A stretch of 64,000 nt of DNA from DATFWC01 sp963777755 (GTDB lineage: Bacteria; Pseudomonadota; Alphaproteobacteria; Rhizobiales; Xanthobacteraceae), in contig CAVZSC010000032.1 of the NCBI GenBank assembly GCA_963777755.1, positions 1-64,000 on the forward strand, written 5' to 3'. The notes under the pieces were generated by a model. The model had not been told where the DNA came from and ran no database searches. It saw only the letters and a list, made by a program, of their open reading frames with translations. This document shows, piece by piece, positions 17,552 to 26,129 of this stretch. Every line of letters starts with the position of its first letter. Positions within the stretch are counted from its first letter, which is position 1. Both the position numbers and the translations under genes were made by a program.

Positions 17552-19819
17552 ATGGACGGGCTAATTCGTTCCCGCAGGGTCGAACCGACGGGCCCCGTTG
17601 AGCCTGGGCGGACGACCGGCGCCGGAAATGCCGAGCGAGCCCTGCGCGCGCTGCTCGCCGCATCGATCATTCTGCCGATCGTGATCTTCGCCGGAATTGC
17701 CGCGCTCGCCTATCAGCAGCATTTCAAGGACGCGCGCACGCGGCTCGAGACGATGCTGGGGGTCGTCTACGAGCACGCGCTGAAAGTGTTCGAAACGTTC
17801 GAGCTCACCGCACGCTACACGGATGAATTGTTCGACGGCGTCTCCGACGAGCAGATCATCGAGTCGGAAGCGGAGTATCACGCCCGTCTGAAGTCGCTGA
17901 CCGACAACCTGCCGCAGCTGCGCGATATCCTAGTCGTCGATCGCGACGGCCGGCCGCTGGTCTCGGGCACCATCTTTCCCATGCCGCACCAGGCCGATCT
18001 GTCCGGCCGGGACTTCTTCATGGATCACCGGCGGAATCCCAACTCCGGAATTCTGATCAGCGGTGTCATCCAGTCGCGCGTGGCGGACCGGAGGGTGATC
18101 GTCATTTCCCGCCGCCGGCCGGACCCGTCAGGGGGATCCGAGTTCCGCGGCACCATGACGACGGCGATCGCGCCGGAGTATTTCGCCGAGTATTACGCGA
18201 CGCTGCCGTTCCGGCCGAGCACCTTTGCGGCGCTCGTGCGCGAAGACGGCATCATCCTGGCCCGCCATCCGCCGCTCGGCGCGCGCCCGGGCCAGCTGCC
18301 TCCGCAAACCCCGTTCTTTTCTCAATTGCGGGCGTCGCCGCACAGCGGGTTTCTCACTGCGGTCTCGCCGTTCGACGCCGTCGAACGGATGATCGCCTAC
18401 CGCCGGCTTCCCCGCCATGGCGTCTACGTCGTTGCCGGCGTGGAGACGCGCAGCGTCGTCGGCGAGTGGATGCAGGCGATGCTCGGCCATCTCGTGTTCG
18501 GCATCCCGGCTACCATCACGATCGTCTTGCTGGCGTGGATTGCGCTGCGCCATACCCGGCGCGAGTCGCTCGCGCACGCGCGGCTCAATCAGGAAGTCGC
18601 CCAACGCGAGCTGACAGAAAACGCGCTGCGCCAGTCGCAGAAGATGGAGGCGATCGGACGGTTGACCGGCGGCATCGCGCACGACTTCAACAATCTGCTC
18701 ACCGCGATCCTCGGCAATGTCGATCTCGCGGCTCTCCGGCTGGGCGAGGTCGACGCGCGCGTCAAGCGCAATCTCGCCTCCGCGCGCGAAGCTTCGCAGC
18801 GCGCCGTGACGCTGGTCAACCGGCTCCTCGCTTATTCCCGCCAGCACCCGCTCGAGGTGAGCGTCGTCGACATCAATCGCCTGGTGCAGGGAATGTCCGA
18901 GCTCATCCGTCGCGCGATCGGCGAGACGATCTCGGTCGAGGTGACGCTGGCGGCCGGATTGTGGAAGACTGGGGTCGACGCCAACCAGCTGGAGAGCGCA
19001 ATCCTCAATCTCGCCGTCAACGCCAAGGACGCCATGCCGGAAGGCGGCCGGCTGACGGTGGAAACCGCCAACACCTACCTCGATGAGGCTTATCTGGCGA
19101 CGCACGGCGACGGCATCCCGCCCGGCCAGTACGTAATGCTCGCGGTGACCGACACCGGATCGGGGATGAGCCGCGAAGTGTTGGAACATGCATTCGAGCC
19201 GTTCTTCACCACCAAGCCGAGCGGGGTCGGCACCGGGCTCGGCCTGAGCATGGTCTACGGCTTCGTCAAACAGTCGGGCGGCCACATTCAGATCTACAGC
19301 GCAGTCGGCGAGGGAACGACGGTCAAGCTGTATTTCCCGCGCAACCAGGAACGCGGCAAGCGCGCGGATGCGGCCGAAGAGGACGTTCCCGCCTCGCCGC
19401 CGCTCGCACGGCAGTCCCCAGAAACGGTGCTGGTGGTGGAGGACGACGAGGAGGTGGCGCGCTTCACCAGCGAGGTGCTGCGGGAGGCCGGCCACCGTGT
19501 GCTTGCGGCGCGCGATGGAACCGGCGCGCTACGCCTGCTCGAGCGCAATCCTGAGGTGGCGCTGCTGTTCACCGACGTGGTCCTGCCCGGCGGCATGAAC
19601 GGACGCGACCTTGCGCGCGAAGCGCAGAAGCGGCGGCCCGATCTCAAGGTGCTGTACGCAACCGGCTACTCCCGCACCATGGTGCTGCAGGATCGCGTCG
19701 ACCTCGAAGAACCCCTGCTGACCAAGCCGTTCACGTATGAAGCACTCGCCAGCAAGGTTCGCCAGGTGCTAGAGCGCGCGTGCGAGCCGGCAGAGCGCCA
19801 ACGGCCGACCGGAACCTGA
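17552..19819 (+). CDS. Hybrid sensor histidine kinase with receiver domain
   Basis: A 755-residue membrane kinase. Membrane segments near residues 33-55 and 310-330 flank a periplasmic double-Cache-like sensor (LPQLRDILVVDRDGRPLVSG, RDFFMDHRRNP, GVIQSRV). Then come a HisKA box with GRLTGGIAHDFNNLLTAILGN (phospho-His within AHDFNN), an ATPase domain (NLAVNAKDAMPEGG; GTGLGLSMVYGF) and a C-terminal receiver from about residue 624, with acidic EDDEE, phosphoacceptor FTDVVLPGG and a KPF Lys. There is no response regulator with an output domain nearby, so the downstream target is unknown. ATG chosen; a TTG lies 33 bp upstream. Confidence 0.92.
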   Translation: MDGLIRSRRVEPTGPVEPGRTTGAGNAERALRALLAASIILPIVIFAGIAALAYQQHFKDARTRLETMLGVVYEHALKVFETFELTARYTDELFDGVSDEQIIESEAEYHARLKSLTDNLPQLRDILVVDRDGRPLVSGTIFPMPHQADLSGRDFFMDHRRNPNSGILISGVIQSRVADRRVIVISRRRPDPSGGSEFRGTMTTAIAPEYFAEYYATLPFRPSTFAALVREDGIILARHPPLGARPGQLPPQTPFFSQLRASPHSGFLTAVSPFDAVERMIAYRRLPRHGVYVVAGVETRSVVGEWMQAMLGHLVFGIPATITIVLLAWIALRHTRRESLAHARLNQEVAQRELTENALRQSQKMEAIGRLTGGIAHDFNNLLTAILGNVDLAALRLGEVDARVKRNLASAREASQRAVTLVNRLLAYSRQHPLEVSVVDINRLVQGMSELIRRAIGETISVEVTLAAGLWKTGVDANQLESAILNLAVNAKDAMPEGGRLTVETANTYLDEAYLATHGDGIPPGQYVMLAVTDTGSGMSREVLEHAFEPFFTTKPSGVGTGLGLSMVYGFVKQSGGHIQIYSAVGEGTTVKLYFPRNQERGKRADAAEEDVPASPPLARQSPETVLVVEDDEEVARFTSEVLREAGHRVLAARDGTGALRLLERNPEVALLFTDVVLPGGMNGRDLAREAQKRRPDLKVLYATGYSRTMVLQDRVDLEEPLLTKPFTYEALASKVRQVLERACEPAERQRPTGT

Positions 19820-19830
19820 ACGGCCCGCCG

Positions 19831-19872
19831 GGCGGCAAGCCGCGGGACGACGGCGGCAAGCCGCGGAACGAC
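19831..19872. repeat. 21-bp tandem repeat, two units
   Basis: Two consecutive 21-bp units (19831-19851 and 19852-19872), each beginning GGCGGCAAGCCGCGG, differing by one base. It lies just 3' of the hybrid kinase stop. Confidence 0.8.
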
Positions 19873-19965
19873 GGCGATCCTGCCTCGGCAAATCGGAAAA
19901 GTTCCCGGAACCAACACGGTCGCGAGGGGTTGCCCCCGCGATCCGAAAACGCCTATCGGGAGCCG

Positions 19966-20382
19966 ATGATGCCTAGCGTCGAAGCCACGCTCCGATCACA
20001 CCCCGGGCGGCCCGCACACCCGGACACGATGAGCCGCTGCATCGAAAACTGCTTCACCTGCGCCGGGAACTGCACAGCGTGCGCCGATGCATGCGTGTCG
20101 GAGCGCGACATCGAAGGGCTGCTCGCCTGCATCCGGCAGAATCTCGATTGCGCGGCGATCTGCCTTGCCACCGGCTCGGTCGTCGCACGATCGAAGGCCG
20201 GATCCAGCCGCCAGGTGCTGGAGGCCCAGCTCAGCGTCTGCACCGCCGCCTGCCGGGCATGCGCGGATGAATGCCGCCGACACGGCGACGTCCACCGGCA
20301 CTGCCGCGTGTGCGCACAGGCCTGCGAGGATTGTGCCCGGACCTGCACGGAGATGCTGGCAGCGCTGCGCGCGGTGGTGTGA
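19966..20382 (+). CDS. Four-helix-bundle copper-storage-like protein (Csp/DUF326)
   Basis: A 138-residue protein with about 18 Cys, mostly spaced CxxC or CxxxC along helices (CIENCFTCAGNCTACADAC; CTAACRACADEC; CRVCAQACEDCARTC). That is the pattern of the Csp copper-storage family, where Cys line the core of a helical bundle and bind many Cu(I). No signal peptide is seen, so a cytosolic Csp3-like store is likely. The start is at the first of two adjacent ATGs. No copper exporter is in the window, but a peroxidase-cupredoxin fusion lies at 50 kb. Confidence 0.85.
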   Translation: MMPSVEATLRSHPGRPAHPDTMSRCIENCFTCAGNCTACADACVSERDIEGLLACIRQNLDCAAICLATGSVVARSKAGSSRQVLEAQLSVCTAACRACADECRRHGDVHRHCRVCAQACEDCARTCTEMLAALRAVV

Positions 20383-20412
20383 CGGCGCGCTTCGCGCGCG
20401 AGGCGCGCCGTC
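20381..20412. terminator. Shared hairpin between convergent genes
   Basis: Perfect 10-bp inverted repeat GACGGCGCGC / GCGCGCCGTC with a 12-base loop. It overlaps the stop codons of both the copper-storage-like gene (20380-20382) and DoxX (20411-20413), so it can act in both directions. There is no T-run, so termination is inferred. Confidence 0.55.
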
Positions 20413-20854
20413 AGAGCTCCCGGCCAAGCGCCGCGTCGACCGAATAGGGGCCGCCGCCGCGCACCAGGAAATGGAGCACCACGACCGACCAGAACAGCGG
20501 ATATTCGAACCCCTTCAGGTTCCATAGAAACCCGAATTGGCTGTGATAGACGACGGCCGTGGCGAGAAACCCGAGGATCGGCACGGCCACCACGCGGGTC
20601 GCGAGACCGAGGGCAAGACAGAGACCGCCGAAGACCTCGACCGTGCCGACCAGGTAGTTCCACAACAGGCCGGGCTCGAACCCCTGCTCCTCGAACCACT
20701 CGGCCATCGCTTCAACATTGCCGAACAGCTTCGGATACCCGTGCGGGACGAACGAAAGGCCCGCAACGAGACGCACCAGCGCCTCGGTCAAGGGCGCGAG
20801 CCGCGCGTAGACCTTGCCCAGGGCGGGAATGAGGAGACGGGGCGGCTCGCTCAT
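20411..20854 (-). CDS. DoxX family membrane protein
   Basis: A 147-residue inner-membrane protein with four hydrophobic segments (ALVRLVAGLSFVPHGYPKLF, YLVGTVEVFGGLCLALGLA, VVAVPILGFLATAVV, YPLFWSVVVLHFLV). GLSFVPHGYPKLFG near residues 35-48 is the DoxX signature. The start MSEPPRLL is chosen over a longer frame with no ribosome site. Function is only loosely known in the family (redox or thiosulphate-linked). Confidence 0.88.
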   Translation of the reverse strand: MSEPPRLLIPALGKVYARLAPLTEALVRLVAGLSFVPHGYPKLFGNVEAMAEWFEEQGFEPGLLWNYLVGTVEVFGGLCLALGLATRVVAVPILGFLATAVVYHSQFGFLWNLKGFEYPLFWSVVVLHFLVRGGGPYSVDAALGREL

Positions 20855-20952
20855 GGGATGGCCAATAGCGATAGGCGAATGGCGATAGCCAACCACATCG
20901 TGGCCTTGTTCGCTACTCGCCATTCGCTACTCGCCGAAGGAGGCGAGCTTAT

Positions 20953-22329
20953 TCATGCCGGGTCCGGCCTGCGCGGATCGAAGTGCTTGGCCAGCCCGCT
21001 CCAGCAATCCGCATAGTCGTCCTGCCGCGCCGGCGAAGCCGCGGCATAGCGGGTCACGCGCTGGCGGAACCGCGTCTCGAACATGAAGGCCAGCGTGTGC
21101 TCGAGCTTCACCGGATTCAATTGGGCGGTGCTGGCACGCTCGAACGCATCGCGGTCGGGCCCGTGCGGCAGCATCTGGTTGTGCAGGCTCATGCCGCCGG
21201 GCACGAACCCTTCCGGCTTCGCATCGTACACGCCGTAGATCAGCCCCATGAACTCCGACATGAGGTTGCGATGATACCAAGGCGGCCGGAACGTATTCTC
21301 GGCCACCTGCCAGCGCTCGGGAAAGATGACGAAGTCAATATTGGCGGTGCCGTGCGTCTCCGACGGCGAGGTGAGCACCGTGTAGATCGACGGATCGGGA
21401 TGGTCGAACAACAACGCGCCGACCGGACAGAAGCGCCGCAGATCGTACTTGTACGGGTAGTAGCGGCCGTGCCAGGCGACGACGTCGAGCGGCGAATGGG
21501 GAAGGTCGGTCGCAAACAGCTCGCCTCCCCATTTGACCAGCAAGGTGCAAGGCTCCTCGACATCCTCGTAGGCCGCAACAGGCGTGAGGAAGTCGCGCGG
21601 ATTGGCGAGGCAGTTGGCGCCGATCGGCCCCCGCTCGGGCAACGTGAAGGCGCCGCCGTAATTCTCGCACACGTAGGCGCGCGCCGGTCCGTCGACCAGT
21701 TCGACCCGGAAGATCACGCCGCGCGGGATGACGCAGATCTCGCCCGGCTCGATCTCGATCACGCCGAGCTCGGTGCGGAAGCGCAGACTGTTGTGCTGCG
21801 CCACGACCAGAAGCTCGCCGTCCGCATTGAAGACATGCTCGCGCTCCATCGAGCGGGTGACGAACGCGACATGGCTCGCCATCCCGGCCTGGGTTTCGGC
21901 ATCGCCCGCCGTGGTGATCGTGGTGAGCCCGGTCACGAACGTGAGGGGCTCGCTCGGCAGCGGCAGCGGGCCCCAGCGCAACGGCCCGATCGGCAGCTCG
22001 CTTTCGTCGCGCTCGGGCGCAGTGCGGATCCTGCCGCGGTCGATCTTGCGAAAGCGTCCGGTGTGCCGGACCGTCGGTCGGATACGGTAGAGCCAGGTGC
22101 GCTGGTTGGACGCGTGCGGCGCCGTGAAGGGCGAGCCCGACAGCTGCTCGGCATAGAGGCCGTAGCTCACGCGTTGCGGCGAGTTGCGGCCGACCGGCAG
22201 GGCGCCGCACAAGGCCTCGGTCTCGAAACTGTTGGCGAAGCCCGACATGTAACCCGTCGCAATGGCGGATGCGCCGGGCTGGGTCCTCGCGCGTTGATCG
22301 AGGACGGGGGATGCAATGAGCTCGTTCAT
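20953..22329 (-). CDS. hmgA: Homogentisate 1,2-dioxygenase
   Basis: Opens the ring of homogentisate in tyrosine/phenylalanine breakdown to give maleylacetoacetate. The 458-residue cupin-fold enzyme is nearly full family length. Recognisable blocks are YMSGFANSFETEALCGALPVGRNSPQ, YAEQLSGSPFTAPH, NYGGAFTLPERGPIGANCLANPRDF, and the iron site region FPERWQVAENTFRPPWYHRNLMSEFMG with GGMSLHNQMLPHGPD. It is divergent from a marR gene and maiA, the next pathway step; fumarylacetoacetase is not in the window. Confidence 0.96.
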   Translation of the reverse strand: MNELIASPVLDQRARTQPGASAIATGYMSGFANSFETEALCGALPVGRNSPQRVSYGLYAEQLSGSPFTAPHASNQRTWLYRIRPTVRHTGRFRKIDRGRIRTAPERDESELPIGPLRWGPLPLPSEPLTFVTGLTTITTAGDAETQAGMASHVAFVTRSMEREHVFNADGELLVVAQHNSLRFRTELGVIEIEPGEICVIPRGVIFRVELVDGPARAYVCENYGGAFTLPERGPIGANCLANPRDFLTPVAAYEDVEEPCTLLVKWGGELFATDLPHSPLDVVAWHGRYYPYKYDLRRFCPVGALLFDHPDPSIYTVLTSPSETHGTANIDFVIFPERWQVAENTFRPPWYHRNLMSEFMGLIYGVYDAKPEGFVPGGMSLHNQMLPHGPDRDAFERASTAQLNPVKLEHTLAFMFETRFRQRVTRYAAASPARQDDYADCWSGLAKHFDPRRPDPA

Positions 22330-22368
22330 GGGGATCACCTCGTGTGATCGGGTCACCTGCGGCGATTT

Positions 22369-22382
22369 GTTGCAATTGTAAC
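22369..22382. promoter_or_regulatory. Probable MarR operator between hmgA and marR
   Basis: GTTGCAATTGTAAC is an imperfect 14-bp palindrome (12 of 14 positions symmetric) lying 40 bp upstream of the hmgA start and 55 bp upstream of the marR ATG used here. MarR proteins bind such short palindromes, commonly in the divergent promoter. Inferred, not shown. Confidence 0.55.
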
Positions 22383-22436
22383 CAATGTCGCCCTCCCCTG
22401 CAACCGCCCGATCCGCCGCGACGCCCCGGCCCGAAC

Positions 22437-23141
22437 ATGCCAAATCCGATGGACGCGCCTTTATTGCGCGTCGTGGAAAGTTCCGCCATGTTCGGCCAAA
22501 CTGGCCGCAACGCGATGGCGGCCTCACGGCATGTGCGGGCGGCGATGATTCCCGAGGATGCAGCCGATCATCCATCGGCCGACGGTGCAGACGAGAGCGG
22601 CCACGCGGCGCCGCTGCGGCTCGAGGAGTTCCTTCCTTATCGGCTCAACGTTGTGGCCAATCTCGTGTCGCAGGCCCTGTCGCGCATCTATGCCGAGCGA
22701 TACGCCATCGGGGTGCCGGAATGGCGCGTACTGGTCACGCTCGGCCAGTACGGCGTGATGACCGCGAAACAGATCGGCGAGCACACCCACATGCACAAGA
22801 CGAAAGTCTCGCGTGCGGTCGCCCAGTTGGAGAAGCGCAAGTTCGTGGCCCGCCGCGCCAATCGCGACGATCTGCGCGAATCCTTCCTCTCGCTCGCGGC
22901 ACCGGGGCGCACGATCTACGAGGATCTCGCCCCGAGCGCGCTGGAGTTCGCCGCACGGCTGGTCGAGGTGCTGGAGCCGCACGACCGCATTGCGTTCGAT
23001 CGCGCGCTGACGCAATTGATCGAGCGCTCGGCCGCGCTCGTGGCCGAGACGCTCCGTTCGGGACAGCGCAGCACCGCCACCGAGCCTCAGGTGGCGACGA
23101 AAAGGCCGGTGGATCGGCCGCATGACGAGGAGGGCGCGTGA
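22437..23141 (+). CDS. MarR family transcriptional regulator, likely of homogentisate genes
   Basis: The winged-helix core is residues about 70-190: RLNVVANLVSQALSRIYAERYAIGVPEWRVLVTLG, recognition helix THMHKTKVSRAVAQLEKR and wing RANRDDLRESFLSLA. The N-terminus is long for MarR, so the real start may be the ATG at 22488 (with GGAAAG upstream) or 22545. It shares its stop with the maiA start (GTGA) and is divergent from hmgA, so it most likely represses hmgA and its own operon, lifted by homogentisate or a related acid; this ligand is inferred. Confidence 0.88.
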   Translation: MPNPMDAPLLRVVESSAMFGQTGRNAMAASRHVRAAMIPEDAADHPSADGADESGHAAPLRLEEFLPYRLNVVANLVSQALSRIYAERYAIGVPEWRVLVTLGQYGVMTAKQIGEHTHMHKTKVSRAVAQLEKRKFVARRANRDDLRESFLSLAAPGRTIYEDLAPSALEFAARLVEVLEPHDRIAFDRALTQLIERSAALVAETLRSGQRSTATEPQVATKRPVDRPHDEEGA

Positions 23142-23773
23142 AACTCTATTCCTTTTTTCGGTCGTCGGCGGCCTATCGCACGCGCATCGCCCTCAACCTG
23201 AAGGGCCTCGCCTACGAGACCGTTTCCATCCATCTGAGCAAGGATGGGGGCCGGCAGTTCGGCGCGGAATTCAAGGCGGTCAATCCGCAGATGCGGGTGC
23301 CGGCGCTCGAGCTGCCGAGCGGCGAGGTGCTGACGCAATCGCTGGCCATCATCGACTATCTCGACGAAACGCATCCCGAGCCGCCGTTCCTGCCGGCCGA
23401 TCCGGTGGAGCGCGCGAAAGTGCGCGCGGCCGCGCAGGCGATCGCCTGCGACATCCATCCCCTCAACAATGTGGGTCCGCTCCGCTACATCAAATCGGCG
23501 TTCGGCCAGGAGCAGGCGAAGATCGATGCCTGGTACCACCACTGGATCCTCACCGGCTTCGAAGCGCTCGAGGTGATGCTGCCCGGGGGCCCTTACGCAT
23601 TCGGCGCGCGTGTCACGCTCGCCGACATCTGCCTCGTGCCGCAGGTCGCCAATGCGCGACGTTTCAAGGTGCCGCTCGATCGGTTTCCGAAGATCACGGC
23701 GATCGACGCCGCCTGCCTCAAGCTCCCCGCCTTCGACAAGGCACGGCCGGAGAATCAGCCCGACGCCGAATAG
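23138..23773 (+). CDS. maiA: Maleylacetoacetate isomerase (zeta-class GST)
   Basis: Isomerises maleylacetoacetate to fumarylacetoacetate using glutathione, the step after HmgA. The 211-residue protein begins MKLYSFFRSSAAYRTRIALN, where the SSxxxR block is the catalytic zeta-class signature. NPQMRVPALEL and LTQSLAIIDYLDET follow in the thioredoxin domain, and NVGPLRYIKSAFG and LADICLVPQVANARRF in the helical domain. Starts at GTG overlapping the marR stop. Confidence 0.94.
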   Translation: MKLYSFFRSSAAYRTRIALNLKGLAYETVSIHLSKDGGRQFGAEFKAVNPQMRVPALELPSGEVLTQSLAIIDYLDETHPEPPFLPADPVERAKVRAAAQAIACDIHPLNNVGPLRYIKSAFGQEQAKIDAWYHHWILTGFEALEVMLPGGPYAFGARVTLADICLVPQVANARRFKVPLDRFPKITAIDAACLKLPAFDKARPENQPDAE

Positions 23774-23880
23774 GGAATCCGGCGACGCGGACTATTCGCG
23801 ACGGCTTGCGATGAGCGGCCGCCAACACAAGAACGAATCGGCACACCCGCACCCCAACGACAACGCAACCCGTTCCTGTC

Positions 23881-24744
23881 GTGACTCATACCCACCTCGG
23901 TCGCGTCATCCTGTGGATGACCGGCGCCCTGTTATCGTTCTGCGCAATGGCGCTGGCGGTGCGCGCGCTCGCCGACGCGCTGAGCATCGCCGAGATCCTC
24001 TCCATCCGCAGCGCCTCGGGGGCGTTGATCCTGACCGCCCTCACGGCGATTTGGCCGGAGCTGCGCGGTGCCCTGGCGTTCCGGCGCATGGGCCTGCACT
24101 TCGTGCGCAACAGCGTGCATTTTGCCGCCCAGTATGCCTGGGCGCTCAGCGTGACACTGCTGCCGCTGGCCACCATGTTCGCGTTGGAGTTCACCACGCC
24201 GGCGTGGGTCGCGCTGCTCGCCGTTCCGCTGCTCAAGGAACGCATGTCTGTGGCCCGCGCCGGCAGCGTCGTGCTCGGCTTCCTCGGCGTGCTGATCATC
24301 GTGCGACCGGGGATGGAAAGCTTCCGACCGGCGGTGCTGATCATGCTTGCTGCCGCCGTCGGCTTTGCGATCACCCTCATCGTGACCAAGAAGCTGACCG
24401 GGACGGTCACCACATTCGCGATCCTGTTCTGGATGAACTGGATGCAACTGCCGATGGCGCTTGCCTCCAGCGATCCGTGGTTCCTCGGCAAGCTCGATCT
24501 GATGCACATGCCGGCGGTCCTGGCCGTAGCCGTGGCGGGGCTGACATCGCACCTCTGCCTCACCAATGCGTTCCGCGCCGGCGAGGCCACCGTGGTGGTG
24601 CCCCTCGACTTTCTTCGCATCCCATTGATCGCGCTCGCGGGTTGGCTCATCTACGACGAGGCGTTGGACAGCTTCGTATTCGCCGGCGCCGCCGTGATCA
24701 TCGCCGGCATCCTGTGGAACCTGCGCGCCGAGACCCGCCGCTGA
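23881..24744 (+). CDS. EamA family (drug/metabolite) transporter
   Basis: A 287-residue inner-membrane protein with about ten hydrophobic segments in two EamA repeats (for example LEFTTPAWVALLAVPLLKER ending the first repeat, and EATVVVPLDFLRIPLIALAGWLIYDE in the second). The substrate is not predictable. The frame opens with GTG; the ATG at 23917 (MTGALLSFCAM) would still keep all membrane segments. Confidence 0.88.
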   Translation: MTHTHLGRVILWMTGALLSFCAMALAVRALADALSIAEILSIRSASGALILTALTAIWPELRGALAFRRMGLHFVRNSVHFAAQYAWALSVTLLPLATMFALEFTTPAWVALLAVPLLKERMSVARAGSVVLGFLGVLIIVRPGMESFRPAVLIMLAAAVGFAITLIVTKKLTGTVTTFAILFWMNWMQLPMALASSDPWFLGKLDLMHMPAVLAVAVAGLTSHLCLTNAFRAGEATVVVPLDFLRIPLIALAGWLIYDEALDSFVFAGAAVIIAGILWNLRAETRR

Positions 24745-24890
24745 CGCCGGCAAGAAAAGCCTTGCGGGTCGCGCTGATCCAGTCGAAAAACATGTTGCGA
24801 CAAGGGGCTGCAATGATTTACACTTTGGTCAACTTTGCCCGGCCTTATCGGCGGCGGCCGAAGGGGCGGCCGGGACCGGTGGTATCGACG

Positions 24891-26120
24891 ATGATCTTCA
24901 GACTGCTGCGAGCCGGCGGACCGCTTGCCGTCCTTGCCGCCATGGCGGTCGATGCCTGGGCGCAATCGACACCGCCAGTCGGCATGGCGCCCCCACCGCA
25001 GAATCCGGTGTGTGCCCGGCTGGAAGCGCAACTGGCCGGTCTAGGCGGCGATCCGCGCGCCGAGCAGATCCGCCGCTACGAGGAGGCGTTCCAGGCACAA
25101 CAGGGCGAGCTCGACCGTACGGTGGCGCAGGCCAAGCGCACCGGCTGCGAAGGATCCGGCTTCTTTCTGTTCGGCCGCAGCCAGCCGCCCCAGTGCGACG
25201 ACCTCAACAATCGCATTCAGCGCATGCGCGCGAATCTCGATCGGCTCAATTCCGACCTGCAGGCGTTGCGCAGCGGCGGCGGCGCCGCTGATGGGCAGCG
25301 TCGCCAGATCCTGATGGCGCTCGGCCAAAACGACTGCGGGCCGCAATACCGCACCGCCGCGGCACCGGCACAGCCGCGCGGGTTCTTCGAGACGCTGTTC
25401 GGCGGCGGCCGCGGCGGCGGCAACAACGCCGGCTCTCCGTTCGGGTCGGGCGACCTGACGCCGAGCGACCAGACCTCGACCTTCCGCACGATCTGCGTGC
25501 GGACCTGCGACGGATTCTATTTCCCGGTTTCCTATTCGGCCAGCCAGGCCAAGTTCCGCGACGACGAACAGGCCTGCCAGCGCATGTGCCCGGCCTCCGA
25601 GGTCATGCTGTTTACCTATCGCAATCCGGGCGAGGACGTTAACCAGGCCGTGTCGGTCAGCGGCCAGCCCTATACGGGCCTGCCCAACGCGTTCAAATAT
25701 CGGCAGGAGTTCAATCCCGCCTGCAGCTGCAAGCGGCCCGGCGAGAGCTGGGCCGAGGCGCTCAAGCACCTCGACGACACCACGGTGGAGCGCGGCGACA
25801 TCATCGTGACGGACGAGACCGCGAAGGCATTGGCACAGCCGAAGCCCGATCCGGCGACCAAGGCCGGCAAGCAGACCCGTGCGGGGAAAGCCGAGGCGAG
25901 GCCGCAGGGTCCCGTCGCCAGTCCGACCGACATCAGCGCGCCGACGTCCGCTGGCGGCGCGAGCGCCGCCGGCAGCGCGGTGCCGACGCCCGTCACCGCA
26001 GCTCCGCTACCGGATGCAACGCAACCCGCGCCCGCTGCGGCCGCCGCGCCAGCCCCCCCGCCAGCCGAGCAGGGGAAGAAGTCGATCCGCGCCGTCGGAC
26101 CGCCCTTCATCGCGCGTTGA
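24891..26120 (+). CDS. DUF2865 secreted protein
   Basis: A 409-residue exported protein. Signal peptide MIFRLLRAGGPLAVLAAMAVDAWAQ. The middle is a coiled-coil-like segment (NNRIQRMRANLDRLNSDLQALRS), then the conserved Cys-rich DUF2865 core, FRTICVRTCDGFYFPVSYSA, QACQRMCPASEVMLFTYRNPGED and PACSCKRPGESWAEAL. The last 110 residues are Ala/Pro-rich. An ATG at 24813 in frame would add 26 residues that spoil the signal peptide. Family function unknown, found in Hyphomicrobiales. Confidence 0.85.
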   Translation: MIFRLLRAGGPLAVLAAMAVDAWAQSTPPVGMAPPPQNPVCARLEAQLAGLGGDPRAEQIRRYEEAFQAQQGELDRTVAQAKRTGCEGSGFFLFGRSQPPQCDDLNNRIQRMRANLDRLNSDLQALRSGGGAADGQRRQILMALGQNDCGPQYRTAAAPAQPRGFFETLFGGGRGGGNNAGSPFGSGDLTPSDQTSTFRTICVRTCDGFYFPVSYSASQAKFRDDEQACQRMCPASEVMLFTYRNPGEDVNQAVSVSGQPYTGLPNAFKYRQEFNPACSCKRPGESWAEALKHLDDTTVERGDIIVTDETAKALAQPKPDPATKAGKQTRAGKAEARPQGPVASPTDISAPTSAGGASAAGSAVPTPVTAAPLPDATQPAPAAAAAPAPPPAEQGKKSIRAVGPPFIAR

Positions 26121-26129
26121 CGATCCGAT

